Below are positions 1-8,083 of a stretch of 10,267 nucleotides of DNA, in pieces. The translations under genes were made by a program, and so were the position numbers. The notes under the pieces are model-generated. The model did not search any database. It had not been told where the DNA came from and worked only from the letters and a program-made list of their open reading frames with translations. Source of the stretch: Larix sibirica (Eukaryota; Streptophyta; Pinopsida; Pinales; Pinaceae); assembly GCA_004151065.3 (NCBI GenBank), contig NWUY0300057465.1:13197-23463 (forward strand), written 5' to 3'. Numbering within the stretch: position 1 is the first letter of the stretch; every line of letters starts with the position of its first letter.

Positions 1-390
1 ACCAATCTACCACCTAGGTGTTGCCTTGTAACCACCTTGATTTGTCCTTGTATGTCTAGTTGAATTTTCCAACTATTGATTAAGCCAAGAATGCCTGCTT
101 TCTAATTGATGTGAACCAAAGTGTTTTAGGTTTTAACTTTTAAGTTAATGTAGATTTCCAATAATTATGCTCATGTTTTATCTTTTCAAACAATATGTTT
201 GTTTTTTTTAAGGTGGGTATTTTTGGCTTCTAATGAATGTTGAAGGAGAAAGAATCTTGAAGGAGAGAGAATCCAACAAGATGGGTAAATTTATATATTT
301 TTAGGGAAATGATGAATTATTAATTACATTAGTTATTAGAAAGTAGACACTCCTTCTGGTGCATGGCATGTGTTAATGCTTTTTTTGTAA

Positions 391-431
391 GAGATGGTGC
401 CTTATGTGTAGGAGATGGTTGTGCCTTATGT
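391..431 (+). repeat. Short imperfect direct repeat
   Basis: The string gagatggtgccttatgt at 391-407 recurs at 412-431 as gagatggttgtgccttatgt, with a 3-base insertion and a 4-base spacer. It is a local duplication of about 20 bases. No function can be assigned. Confidence 0.7.
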
Positions 432-455
432 ATTAGTATTAGCCTTCTTACATGC

Positions 456-464
456 TATAAAATA
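456..464 (+). promoter_or_regulatory. TATA-box-like string
   Basis: The sequence tataaaata at 456-464 matches a plant TATA box, and a pyrimidine-rich stretch follows at about 473-500. No convincing reading frame lies downstream on the plus strand, so this could be chance in AT-rich DNA or a relic of a transposon promoter such as a solo LTR. No terminal repeats were found to support the latter. Confidence 0.15.
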
Positions 465-1064
465 AGACATCACTTTTCTTTACAACTCTTTCCAACCTCA
501 TTGGAGAAATTTAGATATGGAAGTGCTACATATTGAAAAGGTTCGGTTCATTTTGAGATATTATTGGGTGTACCTACATGGAATGGGTCTTCAAGTCTTC
601 CCTTCTCTTCCATTTGTGGCCTTAAAATGTGGATGAGGTGTTAATTATTTCAATGGCAAGGGAGAAATTTTTGTAATGAGACCAATTAGGATGACTTCAA
701 TTAACTCAACACTTATCTTTCATTTGGAAGTATAAAAAATTACAGTTATTTCTCATAAATGAGGTTTGTCTTCCAGTAGTTTCAGTGGTTATAAATAAAC
801 AAATAAATCTAAATTCACTTAAATCTTAGTTGTTTACTATATGTTTTTTATGATGATTTAGCAAATGATTCAAGTCATTTTTGTCTCCCTTAATCACATT
901 TACTTTACTTCCTTTTTTCCTATAAGCGTTCATTTGCACCTTCCAGGGCAATTGCTAGTTTATTATGCTTAAAGGCTTTCTCATGCCCTTTATTTTATTT
1001 TTGTACATAGTCGGTTTCCCTTTTCAATAGTAGGGTTATTTTTAAATAAATATAAAATGATAAA

Positions 1065-1248
1065 AAAATATTTTCAATTTTGGTAAAATAAAAAATGTAT
1101 TCATTATTGTTTATAGCATAAACTAAAAATCAATAAGCTAATTATAGAGATCCATAAAACCCCAAAAATAGGCTAAATAGTGTTATTAAGGGCACTATGA
1201 AAGATAATACAATATACAATCATCCCAACTATATGCCTAATTAATAAC
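1065..1248 (-). other. LINE 3' untranslated region
   Basis: This stretch follows the ORF2 stop at 1249-1251 in the sense of the element. It is AT-rich. A clean poly(A), which would show as a T run on the plus strand at the low-coordinate end, is not seen; only short A-rich pieces remain in the sense strand near 1065-1095. The boundary is therefore approximate, and the tail may have decayed. Confidence 0.5.
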
Positions 1249-1299
1249 TTAAAATTCATCTATAGTATAGGACCTCTTGTCAATCGATAAACCATCATG

Positions 1300-1797
1300 A
1301 AATGTCTCAAGTGTAAGAGTTTGCTTAGGAAGTTCAAGACATTCATTTGAAAGTAAATCAACTTCACTATTATACTCCCTATACATATGTTCAAAAATAA
1401 TGTACTAAAATTGTGTAGCTACTTGTTTGAGTTGGGTAGCCACTGAGGAGAGGCCAATGTTGTGAATGTGGGATCGACCTTCCATCCAATTGATCAAGAG
1501 TAAAGAGTCTCCAAAAATATGTATATGGCCAATATTCCTATGGAGAGCAAACTTCACTAGGTAATACAAAGCATATAATTCATCGGTGTTATTAATACCC
1601 TTGCCCTTATTGGCTTTAAAATGGAAATAACCTTGGTTAGGAAGGTTAAGAACAAATCCCACTCCCACCCTTTGCCCAGGATCTTGGCAAGAGTCATCAA
1701 AGAAAGGACACGCAATAGTATTATCAAAATGAAGCTCCCTAAGAATCCAAGGGCCTTTTGAAGGTGCAATCACCAAAAAGTAAGGTAGTAAAGACAA
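1300..1797 (-). other. RNase H domain of LINE ORF2 (C-terminal)
   Basis: RNase H would remove the RNA template after first-strand synthesis. FDDSCQDPG (first Asp at 1696-1698) matches the FDGAS-type beta-strand 1 motif. TDELYAL supplies the Glu (1579-1581) and FGDSLLLI the second Asp (1507-1509). A stop at 1402-1404 interrupts the domain, but the same frame continues beyond it with YREYNSEVDLLSN, supplying the fourth Asp (1357-1359) in the usual R-x-x-N-x-x-x-D context. All four catalytic carboxylates are therefore still encoded. The domain ends shortly before the ORF2 stop at 1249. Such RNase H domains are a known C-terminal module of many plant LINEs. Confidence 0.88.
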
Positions 1798-1984
1798 TAT
1801 TTGAGCAACAAATTGACGGGGAGGGACAAATTTCCCCTAAAAAACCATGATATTACTCACAATCTAGATCCCTCATAGAGTTAAATAAGGAAGGTCTCTC
1901 CACTTCTTTAGTTCTCTCTTATCAAAACAAGTATAAAAACAATAATATAAAGAGTAAACATACCAAAGGGGTTTGAGATCGAGG

Positions 1985-2215
1985 AAGTCTTCCAAATTAC
2001 TCCAAACCCAACCTATATAAGAGCAATGTAAAAGCATATGGTCATTAGTCTCTTCGTGAACTTTACATAGCATGCAAATACTAGGCCAAACTTTAACTAT
2101 TTTTTTTAATTGATCCCAAGTCAAAACTCTGCCATTGAGCGCTAGACACATAAGTAATTTCGACTTGGTATGACCTTTGGCTTTCCAAAGCTTGTTCCAA
2201 CACCATACTAGATTT
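1985..2215 (-). other. zf-RVT zinc-binding domain of LINE ORF2
   Basis: The reading WCWNKLWKAKGHTKSKLL leads into GRVLTWDQLKK, then a Cys-x2-Cys pair in ICMLCK, then EETNDHMLLHC. This spacing of C-x2-C, Glu-Thr, His-x4-Cys (2076-2023) followed by a Trp (VWSNLEDF) is the signature of the zf-RVT domain found after reverse transcriptase in plant LINEs. All four likely metal ligands remain. It is in the same frame as the RNase H domain, with stops and poorly matching sequence between them (about 1800-1875). Confidence 0.85.
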
Positions 2216-2219
2216 GCAA

Positions 2220-3219
2220 CCTATGGGGTTAAAAAGGATTATCCTTGTTTGTATGAGTATATACCCCCACCTAGATTAAAAGACCAAATAAGAATATCCT
2301 CTTCTTTAATCAATCATGTATGGGATTTATGTAATTCAGAAAGGAATTGATCCCAAGATGGCTCCAAATGAGTCTTAAGATTCATAGCTCCTGTGGACAA
2401 CCACCCCTAGCTCCATAGAGTAGTTGTATATGGATTAGCCCCCTAATAAAGAATTGCTTTGTTAGAATCCTACATATGATTGATTATCTTATCACGAAGG
2501 AAGATATTCTTGTTACACCCCATAATTGCATCGGAACCCACTCAGAATTTTAACCCCATCCCCAAATTTCCAAGCTACATATGACCCCAAGAGAGGAAAA
2601 GTAAGGGTCATTACCTCCCACTAATTGGAGACATTCTGAATGTTTTTTCTCTCCCTTCTAATCTAATCCAAAATGGTGTTAGGATCAATATACTTCTAAA
2701 CGAGTATCCTCTTCCAAAGTCCTTCTTTTGTAATTAGATTCCACAAGGATTTTGCTGCTAAAGACGAAAGAGGTGAGTGTCCTTAATAACCCAACCCCCA
2801 AACATTTTAGGTGTAGCCAACTTTTTCCATATAACCCAATGCATGCCTTTGTATTCATGATAGCTTTGTCACAAAATATTAAAACAAAGCTTCCTAATCT
2901 TTTCCAATACCCCCTTAGGGACGTGAGCCAAGGTGTTCCAGTACACATGAATAGCTTTAAGAACAAACTTAACCAAGATCATCCTAGTGCCATGAGAAAG
3001 CCACTTATTACACCATAGAGAAATTACTCTTTCCACTTTTTTAATCAACCATGACTAATCACTCTTTAGATAACAATTGGGTTTGAGAATAAAACTCAGA
3101 TACTTAATACCACCATCCAAACTATGGCGTTGGAAAGGAAAATGAGCATTAAAGTAGACAACCTGATCATTGCTAACATTGGAAATATAAATAGCATATT
3201 TCCCTTTGTTAACTTCCAT
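2220..3219 (-). other. Post-RT thumb/connection region of LINE ORF2
   Basis: From 3216 one frame reads EVNKGKYAIYISNVSND, GGIKYLSFILKP, SWLIKKVERVISLWCNKW, TRMILVKFVLKAI, and LAHVPKGVLEKIRK, which are family hallmarks just after the RT palm. A shift near 2760 leads to LAAKSLWNLITKEGLWKR in the next frame. Two stops in this stretch (3055-3057 and 2869-2871) fall where Trp is expected. Between about 2540 and 2230 the homology is weaker and several more stops occur, but GGGIYSYKQG at about 2272-2243 fits the segment just before zf-RVT. Confidence 0.82.
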
Positions 3220-4140
3220 CCCAGTAGTTCAACAGTATAGGTGAAGAAACCATTGATTATATACTCATATCTTCCAATACCAAAACAAAATAGTAGCACA
3301 TAATCTACAAAAAGTAGACGAGAAAGGGTCACATTTCTCCCTAATAGAATACCATACAATAACCATTCACCTCTAGCATCCATAATTGCTCTATTGAGAC
3401 CTTCAACAACCAATAAAATGAGAGATGGAGACATAGAGAAGCCCTGTCTCAACCCTCTGGTAGCCTTGAAAAAGGAAGTAGTTGAGCCATTAATAAGAAC
3501 TTCAAAGTTAGTTGATGACACACATCCCATAATCCACCTAACGAGAGGAAGGTAGAAGCCCAAATGAATGAGTAACAAATGAAAATATAACCATGACACT
3601 CTGTCATATGACTTTGATACTTAAAGTTCAACCACTACAATAGGAACCTACCAAACTTTTAAATAATGGAGACCCTCTTGTGCAAACCCAATAGCTTCAT
3701 CTGTTTGTTTTCCAACAAGAAATCCAAATTGGTCATTTGATATATAGTTGGATAGCACGTACTTTAATATAATTGCAATGATCTTAGAGAGTATATTGTA
3801 TATGCAATTATAAAGGGAGATAGGCTAAAACTCCTCGAAGGAAACCAGGAAGTCAACCTTTGGAATCAATGCTAAAAAGGTGGAATTTATATTCCTAGGA
3901 ACCCTACTGGTCCTCCTTACTTCTTCCACCACCCTCTGTAAGTCATCACCCAATAAATCATCAAAGTCTACATAAAAATTAGCTATCCACCCATGTGGAC
4001 TTGGTGCCTATCCTTTTTAAAAGTACTAAGGACTTATTCAACTTCCTCTTTGGTCACAAGCCTGCATAGTTCTTCACAAACCTCCTCATTCACCATTCTT
4101 GGAAAATAAGAGGCCACTTTGATGATCTCAACAATAGTTA
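3220..4140 (-). other. Reverse transcriptase domain of LINE ORF2 (inactive)
   Basis: Fingers and palm motifs appear in order on the minus strand: APSPHGW at 4007-3987 (the PGPDG-type motif), LALIPK at about 3875-3858, PISLYNC at 3824-3804, QFGFLVGKQTDEAI at 3731-3690, VEL at 3632-3624 with SYDRVSW at 3611-3591, RGLRQGFSMSP at about 3455-3423, and FVDYVLLF at 3311-3288. The last is the active-site box, usually F-A-D-D; the second Asp is Tyr here. The motif A position usually holding the first catalytic Asp reads Glu (3627-3629). Together with a lost base near 4008 and stops at 3825, 3648 and 3621, this leaves no functional enzyme. Confidence 0.9.
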
Positions 4141-4239
4141 CCCAATCTGGTGTCTTAAAAATATTAAAGAAATATGAAACACCCAATGAATCCAAGCTCT
4201 AAAAATCTCTGACTTTTCCCCATTATGCATATTTGATAT

Positions 4240-4335
4240 TTCTCATATTGGATTCTTATTTTTTCTTAGAGATGCAAATTGATGAAAATACTTTGTATCA
4301 TTGTCCCCTAGTTCCATCCAGGTTGCTCAACTTTT
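4240..4335 (-). other. Conserved EN-RT linker motif of plant LINEs
   Basis: The minus strand reads WMELGDNDTKYFHQFASL in one frame from 4320. It matches the W-x-x-x-G-D-x-N-T-x-F-F-H motif that joins endonuclease and reverse transcriptase in plant LINE ORF2 proteins. Two stops flank it, at 4327-4329 and 4243-4245. Both are TGA and could come from CGA (Arg) by a C-to-T change. Confidence 0.85.
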
Positions 4336-4699
4336 TAGTCTCCAATCCCTCTTCCTATCCACCAAGAGATTTTTTTTTTTGGCTTCTAACCGCTTCAAGT
4401 TAGATAGATTGGCCTCACTTAAAATAACACGCTTAGAGCCATCTATCAACCTCCCCATATACTCCTTCATTTTCCTAATATGGGCATCTCTTCACTTGAC
4501 TCTTTTAATGGCCCATTCCAAACCTTTCTCTTTCATTGACTTAAGTGCCAAGCATAATTGTTCACAGGTCGAGGATCCCAGGGCAAGGTCATAAAACTTC
4601 CAAATTTCCCTTACTAAACATTGGAACTCTTCTTCCAAATCCCACCCTGGATTGCATTTAAAAGGAGCCCCAGTTTTGAGTCCATCATGATCCAGTTAA

Positions 4700-5375
4700 A
4701 GAACAATAGGGAAGTGATCCAAAATCCTATTCATTCCAATCCAAAAGTGATATCTTTGCACATGTTAAATAAAATCATTATGAACCAGAAATCTATCCAA
4801 ACACTTTGAGATACCATTGACACTAGCCCAATTTTTGGTCCATGTCGACTTAAGCTTTATAGGTTTGATAGAAACCAAATCATCTGTAGCCAATTGGTTC
4901 AAGGATTACTCCCCCAAGGTATCCACCCGAGCATTATTCCCACAAATATCCCCAGTATGGAGAGTAAAATTAAAATCTCCTCCAATAACTAGACTACCGA
5001 ATTTAAGACCTTGCATATTCAAAAGATGATCCCATAATTGTTACTTTCTCTCATTAGTTGAGCAGTTAAATATTGGACTCCAAACTCTTAACTATAAATT
5101 ATGTAAAAATCTTGACGAGAGAGAGAGAAAGAGTTCACGAGAGTTGCATTATAATTCCACCTAGTAATAAGATTGTTTGGCAGCTCCACATAATCAACAG
5201 TTAAAAATTCCCACCCTCCAAAAAACTTACCCAAATCAGTTACCAAAGGAAAACCCAAGTCCATGGTTTCTTGAAGAATTATGACGTCAGATTTGTTTGC
5301 CTCAATCAATATTTTAAGGCCCAATTTTTTTGCTTGGACCCCCAACCATCTTATATTATGGGAGATAATCTTGAT
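4700..5375 (-). other. Apurinic-type endonuclease domain of LINE ORF2 (broken)
   Basis: This is an exonuclease-endonuclease-phosphatase fold domain that would nick the target DNA. Seen in order: KIISHNIRW with the catalytic Asn at 5355-5357; DVIILQET with the catalytic Glu at 5268-5270; then, in a different frame, IGGDFN at 4986-4969, STWTKNW at about 4842-4822, LDRFL at 4800-4786 and DHFPI at 4719-4705. The key residues (N, E, D and N of GGDFN, D and H of DHFPI) survive. The tryptophan usual in the SWNIRG motif reads His here. The frame change lies near a GA microsatellite at 5116-5128. Stops at 5041-5043, 4906-4908 and 4765-4767 also break the domain. Confidence 0.9.
5116..5128 (+). repeat. 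(GA)n microsatellite inside the endonuclease region
   Basis: A short run of GA dinucleotides lies in the LINE endonuclease region. The endonuclease reading changes frame at or near this run: the upstream motifs (5375-5268) and the downstream motifs (4986-4705) are in different minus frames. Slippage in the run is a simple explanation. Confidence 0.8.
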
Positions 5376-5743
5376 GCGGTTAGATTGGAGGGGGCCTGCC
5401 TTGTTCTAAGTGCCCCAATTATTAATTTTTGTCTTCCCTGATTGAATTAGGAGATTGATTTTTCCCGAGACAATCTCAAAGACTACTTATGTCCCACAGA
5501 GGGACCCCCCAAGTACTTATAAAAATCCAATCCTAAACGTCCAACTTGATTTGGTACTTGGTGAGAACTTCCCTTCTCAGGATGAAGAAAATAATGTCAT
5601 ATACCCCTCGGGTTACCCTCATAAGAGACAAAGTTTTCATAAGATCTAAGCGAATAATTAACCTTGAGGGAAGGGTCCGAAACCTCCTATAGACCCTTGA
5701 AAATGACAGGGTTATCTCGAGTAAATGGAGATGGATTTCCTCC
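5376..5743 (-). other. LINE inter-ORF spacer or decayed ORF1 end
   Basis: The stretch lies between the last ORF1-like reading and the first endonuclease motif. I see no recognisable domain in any minus frame. Short frames run through it, but none has family motifs. It may be a true spacer or the degenerate C-terminal tail of ORF1. Confidence 0.5.
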
Positions 5744-6212
5744 CTAACCAACTTTGGTATGACAACTAGGAGAAGCAGTATTTGAAGAAGTTCGATCATC
5801 CACCACACTCCAAAGAAAACAATTAAGAGCAATAGATGTTATGGGAGAAGAAAGTGAGTTACCCAAAGAATCCAAGACCTGTTCCATTGAGGATTCGTGA
5901 CTTAGTTCCTTTTGTTCGTAAGTTAGAGAGAAGGAAGGCCAAGGGATACCACGATCATGTTCCAATTTTGAATGCATTGTATTCTCCAAGCCCCCAATAA
6001 GGGGAATAGACCAATCACCGATTTGAATATACAAACTACCCTCACCCTCAACATCCACTTGAATCAGGCCCCTTATAGTCCCCTCATTCCTTTTTGTCCA
6101 CCAATCTCCTCTGTACCCTCTACAACCAAAGATTTCTTCAGAGGATGCCCACTTTTATATGAACATTTGGTAATTTGATTTTGATGCCAGATTTATAGTG
6201 AAACACCTTATT

Positions 6213-6254
6213 GTGGTTCGTAAGAACATGACCATATTCGTGGCATCTCACACA
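6213..6254 (-). other. CCHC-type zinc knuckle of LINE ORF1 (last ligand altered)
   Basis: The minus strand reads CVRCHEYGHVLTNH. Cys-x2-Cys-x4-His-x4 fits a retroviral-type zinc knuckle, which binds nucleic acid, but the final position is His rather than Cys. It lies downstream of the DUF4283-like domain, the usual order in plant Gag-like proteins. The reading is in a different frame from the sequence just before it, so at least one indel separates them near 6260-6270. Confidence 0.75.
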
Positions 6255-6399
6255 ATGAAAAAATGATATGTTAGTAGTCTAAGAGCCGTGAATACCTATG
6301 CTCACCAATTACCAGGTTGAGGGATTCATAAAGCCCTTGTTGAACATCCAACTCAACCAAAACCCTAGCCATCGATCACTTCAAACTCTCCATGAATTT

Positions 6400-6775
6400 G
6401 TTATAAACCAAGATTGTCTTCCTAGAATATTACCAATCACTGAAATGGCATGGACCGACTAAAACTTTCTTGGAAATCCTAGTGGTTTCACCCATACTAG
6501 GGACTGCTCTAGAATCTCAGACCTCGCATCAAATAATAGATGCTAAGGCTTGAGTGCAAGAAATGCTTTATCCAAGAACTAGGTTCCTTTCAGAAGAAGA
6601 CAAGCATCATCCTTGGTTCTAAAAATGAATCCACACCACCCCGAGCCAGTGAGTCGAAAATCAATCCATAACCTAGGACCATAAACCAATTTTGTAAGAC
6701 CTGAGCATTGAGCATCTCCATCAAGACATGACACCTCGAGAATCTTCCAATGAGGGTAGTGTTGGATAGATCTAG
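6400..6775 (-). other. DUF4283-like domain of LINE ORF1
   Basis: Readings NTTLIGRFSRCHVLMEML, then LARGGVDSF, then (one frame over) LLKGT-stop-FLDKAFLALKP-stop-HLLFDAR and SLVWVKPLGFPRKF-stop-S follow the known pattern of DUF4283: a V/LIGRF-type opening, a F-D-K-x-x-x-x-x-K-P-W core and a P-V-W-V-R-L-P segment. The three stops at 6579-6581, 6543-6545 and 6459-6461 are all TAG at positions usually Trp. The frame changes once, near 6595. DUF4283 is found next to zinc knuckles in plant retroelement Gag-like proteins. Confidence 0.8.
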
Positions 6776-7348
6776 TATTTGGTTAATATGCAAATCCTTG
6801 CCAACAACCAATGAAACCTCACCACCATAGCTTGGCACTACCTTTCATCTCTTGCTTTCTTTTGATTGAGATTTAGGGTTTTTATCCTCCCCTTGTAATA
6901 GTAAATGGTCAAGAGAAGAACAAAAAAAAACCTTCCCTTGCTCTGTCATACACTTCTCATAAACCCCAAAAATTAGTTTAGAATTGTAAGGAATGTTAGG
7001 TTCAAAGGGTTCCTTGGGTAAAACAACCAACTCGAGGCTTTGAACATTAAGTAGACAAGACTCCTGATTATGCATGACCGAGTTTTCTATCCCCTCCACC
7101 ACAGGTGAGACCCCAGTAGTATCAACTTCACACCTTTCTAAACCTTGATAATATATGTTTGAAGAATGCATACACGAGCCCACATAAACTATATTGACAC
7201 CATGCAATGAAGAACCGGTCAGATTTGTGAGATCATCTCCTATGGTGTCAGTGATACGATCAACCAAAACATCGATACTAGGAGAAGAACAAAAAATCTA
7301 TTCCAATGTGTCCATAGAATAGTCCACCAAAGGCTTGTAAGAGTCCAT

Positions 7349-7436
7349 ATGGCCAAAAATTGACCTCAACACTAAACGTTCCCCATCCTGTAACCTCCCG
7401 TAACTCCACATCTCCCACAGTGGTTGCTCATCCCAC
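7349..7436 (-). other. LINE 5' leader (approximate)
   Basis: The sequence just ahead of the probable ORF1 start is more GC-rich on the sense strand than the surroundings, with several GGGA and GGAG strings, and ends abruptly at a T-rich run at about 7438-7457. I take that change as the 5' edge of the element. A full-length LINE would carry its own internal promoter here; no specific promoter motif is identified. Confidence 0.4.
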
Positions 7437-7603
7437 TTTATTTTTATTTTATTTTGTTTAAGCTATTTTAAAAAACAAATTAATAATATTTAAGGTTTTT
7501 GTGATTAAAAAGCAAAAACATTCATCTTGACATTTATCTTTAGTAACAGACTACAAAAATTGATGTGTATCAAGAGACTTCGTTATTAATGACTAACCTA
7601 AAC

Positions 7604-7694
7604 TACTAATATACAGTTAGTCTACTAGTATGTGCATATAAATTACTAATATTTTCAAGCATATAATTTAGTTTTACTAATATATAATCATTTA
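7604..7694 (+). repeat. Diverged direct repeat, left copy
   Basis: The core atataaattact and the following AT-rich pattern ending in actaatatataatcattt match, with small gaps, the sequence at 8433-8556 (atataaattact ... actagtatagtcattt). Both are in the same orientation. The similarity is imperfect and in low-complexity DNA, so a common origin is likely but not certain. Confidence 0.45.
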
Positions 7695-7949
7695 AGCATG
7701 CTATAGCATGTTAACTATGATAATTCATATTGTTGAATTAAATTTCATGCATTTGGTATTTCTCTTTATGTGGAAGAAGGATGAACCCATTGCCTTGATT
7801 TGTGAGGAGTGTTAACGTTCTTGGGATGATTTCTGCTTATATTCTTGGTAATGCTAGAATTTTCTATAGGAATTTCAAGGCTTTGATTACAAAGGTTGAG
7901 CCTCCTATTTCCGCTTGCTTGACTTTTCTAAACCATTGGTTCTCAAATT

Positions 7950-8083
7950 GATCCAAACTCTAGCTTGGAGGTTGAGTTAGACATCATTTTCAAGTGACAT
8001 ACTTGCACCTAATTTAACATGATTCCATTTTTAACTTTTTTATAAATAATTTGTCGATATTTCCACCTTTCAATGACACCAAT
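7950..8083 (+). repeat. Diverged partial copy of the tandem unit
   Basis: The blocks gatccaaa, ttggaggttgagtt, acttgcac, aacatgatt and gacaccaat follow the same order as in the tandem unit at 9080-9197 (gtccaaa, ttggaggttgagtt, ccttgcac, aatatgatt, tgcaccaat). The copy is more diverged than the two tandem units are from each other, and has about 20 extra bases. It shows that the unit or part of it is an older, dispersed repeat. Confidence 0.6.

Larger units (their letters stand above)
1..1064. other. AT-rich flank, no gene seen
   Basis: No supported coding sequence, tRNA or rRNA is visible in this stretch on either strand. It is AT-rich with many T and A runs, for example around 1055-1075. 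The only local structure I can point to is a short direct repeat at 391-431 and a TATA-like string at 456-464, both listed separately. It is the flank beyond the 3' end of the minus-strand LINE, whose exact edge is uncertain within several tens of bases. Confidence 0.6.
1249..5375 (-). pseudogene. LINE ORF2 pseudogene: endonuclease, reverse transcriptase, zf-RVT, RNase H
   Basis: The intact ancestor would nick chromosomal DNA, copy the element RNA at the nick and degrade the RNA strand. Homology can be followed from KIISHNIRW at 5372-5346 to the stop TAA at 1249-1251. Reading moves between frames: endonuclease N-terminus in one frame, a switch near 5106-5130, a long frame to about 4190, another switch, then shifts near 4008, 3225 and 2760, with zf-RVT and RNase H in the first of these long frames. 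In-frame stops include 5041-5043, 4906-4908, 4765-4767, 4696-4698, 4492-4494, 4327-4329, 4243-4245, 4034-4036, 3825-3827, 3648-3650, 3621-3623, 3055-3057, 2869-2871 and 1402-1404. The first codon here is ATC, not ATG, so the original start is lost or lies upstream. Family assignment is secure from several independent motifs; the exact shift points are inferred by eye. Confidence 0.9.
5744..7348 (-). pseudogene. LINE ORF1 (Gag-like) pseudogene
   Basis: ORF1 of plant LINEs encodes an RNA-binding, nucleocapsid-like protein. The probable start is the ATG at 7348-7346, because the frame from there (MDSYKPLVDY) runs through a stop at 7300-7298 into a long Ser/Asp-rich reading and on, past a stop at 6847-6845, to a DUF4283-like domain that begins about 6770. 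Frame changes near 6595, 6372 and 6260 lead through ARVLVELDVQQGLYESL to a zinc knuckle at 6254-6213. The last reading, ending at a stop at 5744-5746, has no recognised motif and may be the C-terminal tail. Several stops in the DUF4283 part stand where Trp is expected. No intact product is possible. Confidence 0.82.
1065..7436 (-). mobile_element. Degenerate, nearly full-length plant LINE (L1-type, with RNase H)
   Basis: This is a non-LTR retrotransposon relic on the minus strand. Seen in order are a short leader, ORF1 with a DUF4283-like domain and zinc knuckle, and ORF2 with apurinic-type endonuclease, reverse transcriptase, zf-RVT and C-terminal RNase H. This order is established for plant L1-type LINEs. 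Live elements nick target DNA and reverse-transcribe their own RNA at the nick. This copy is dead: ORF1 and ORF2 carry many stops and several frameshifts. No large insertion interrupts it, and ORF2 from 5375 to 1249 is close to the usual length of about 1,300-1,400 codons. The ends are estimates: the 5' end from where ORF1-leader-like sequence gives way to a T-rich run near 7437, the 3' end from loss of structure below 1100. No clear poly(A) tail or target-site duplication is visible. Confidence 0.9.

Noticed and set aside
2752-3018. Plus-strand reading frames over the LINE (also 4301-4594, 4621-4809, 4817-5029, 5455-5649 and 5972-6178)
   Set aside because: They lie antisense to LINE domains with clear homology on the minus strand and have no recognisable motifs.
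4370-4380. Run of 11 T (A run in the LINE sense strand) as a frameshift or internal poly(A)
   Set aside because: The ORF2 frame is the same on both sides (E-A-K-K-K-N-L-L-V-D), so no shift occurs here, and homology continues past it, so it is not an element end.
5533-5832. Minus-strand frame of 99 residues between ORF1 and ORF2
   Set aside because: It overlaps the ORF1-end reading in another frame and shows no family motif. It could be a piece of a shifted ORF1 tail but this cannot be supported.
7551-7580. String aattgatgtgtat shared with 8866-8880 and 9556-9570
   Set aside because: The match is short and the flanks do not align convincingly, so it may be chance in AT-rich DNA.
7697-7710. 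Perfect 14-base palindrome catgctatagcatg
   Set aside because: Too short and isolated to assign a role; no related copy was seen nearby.
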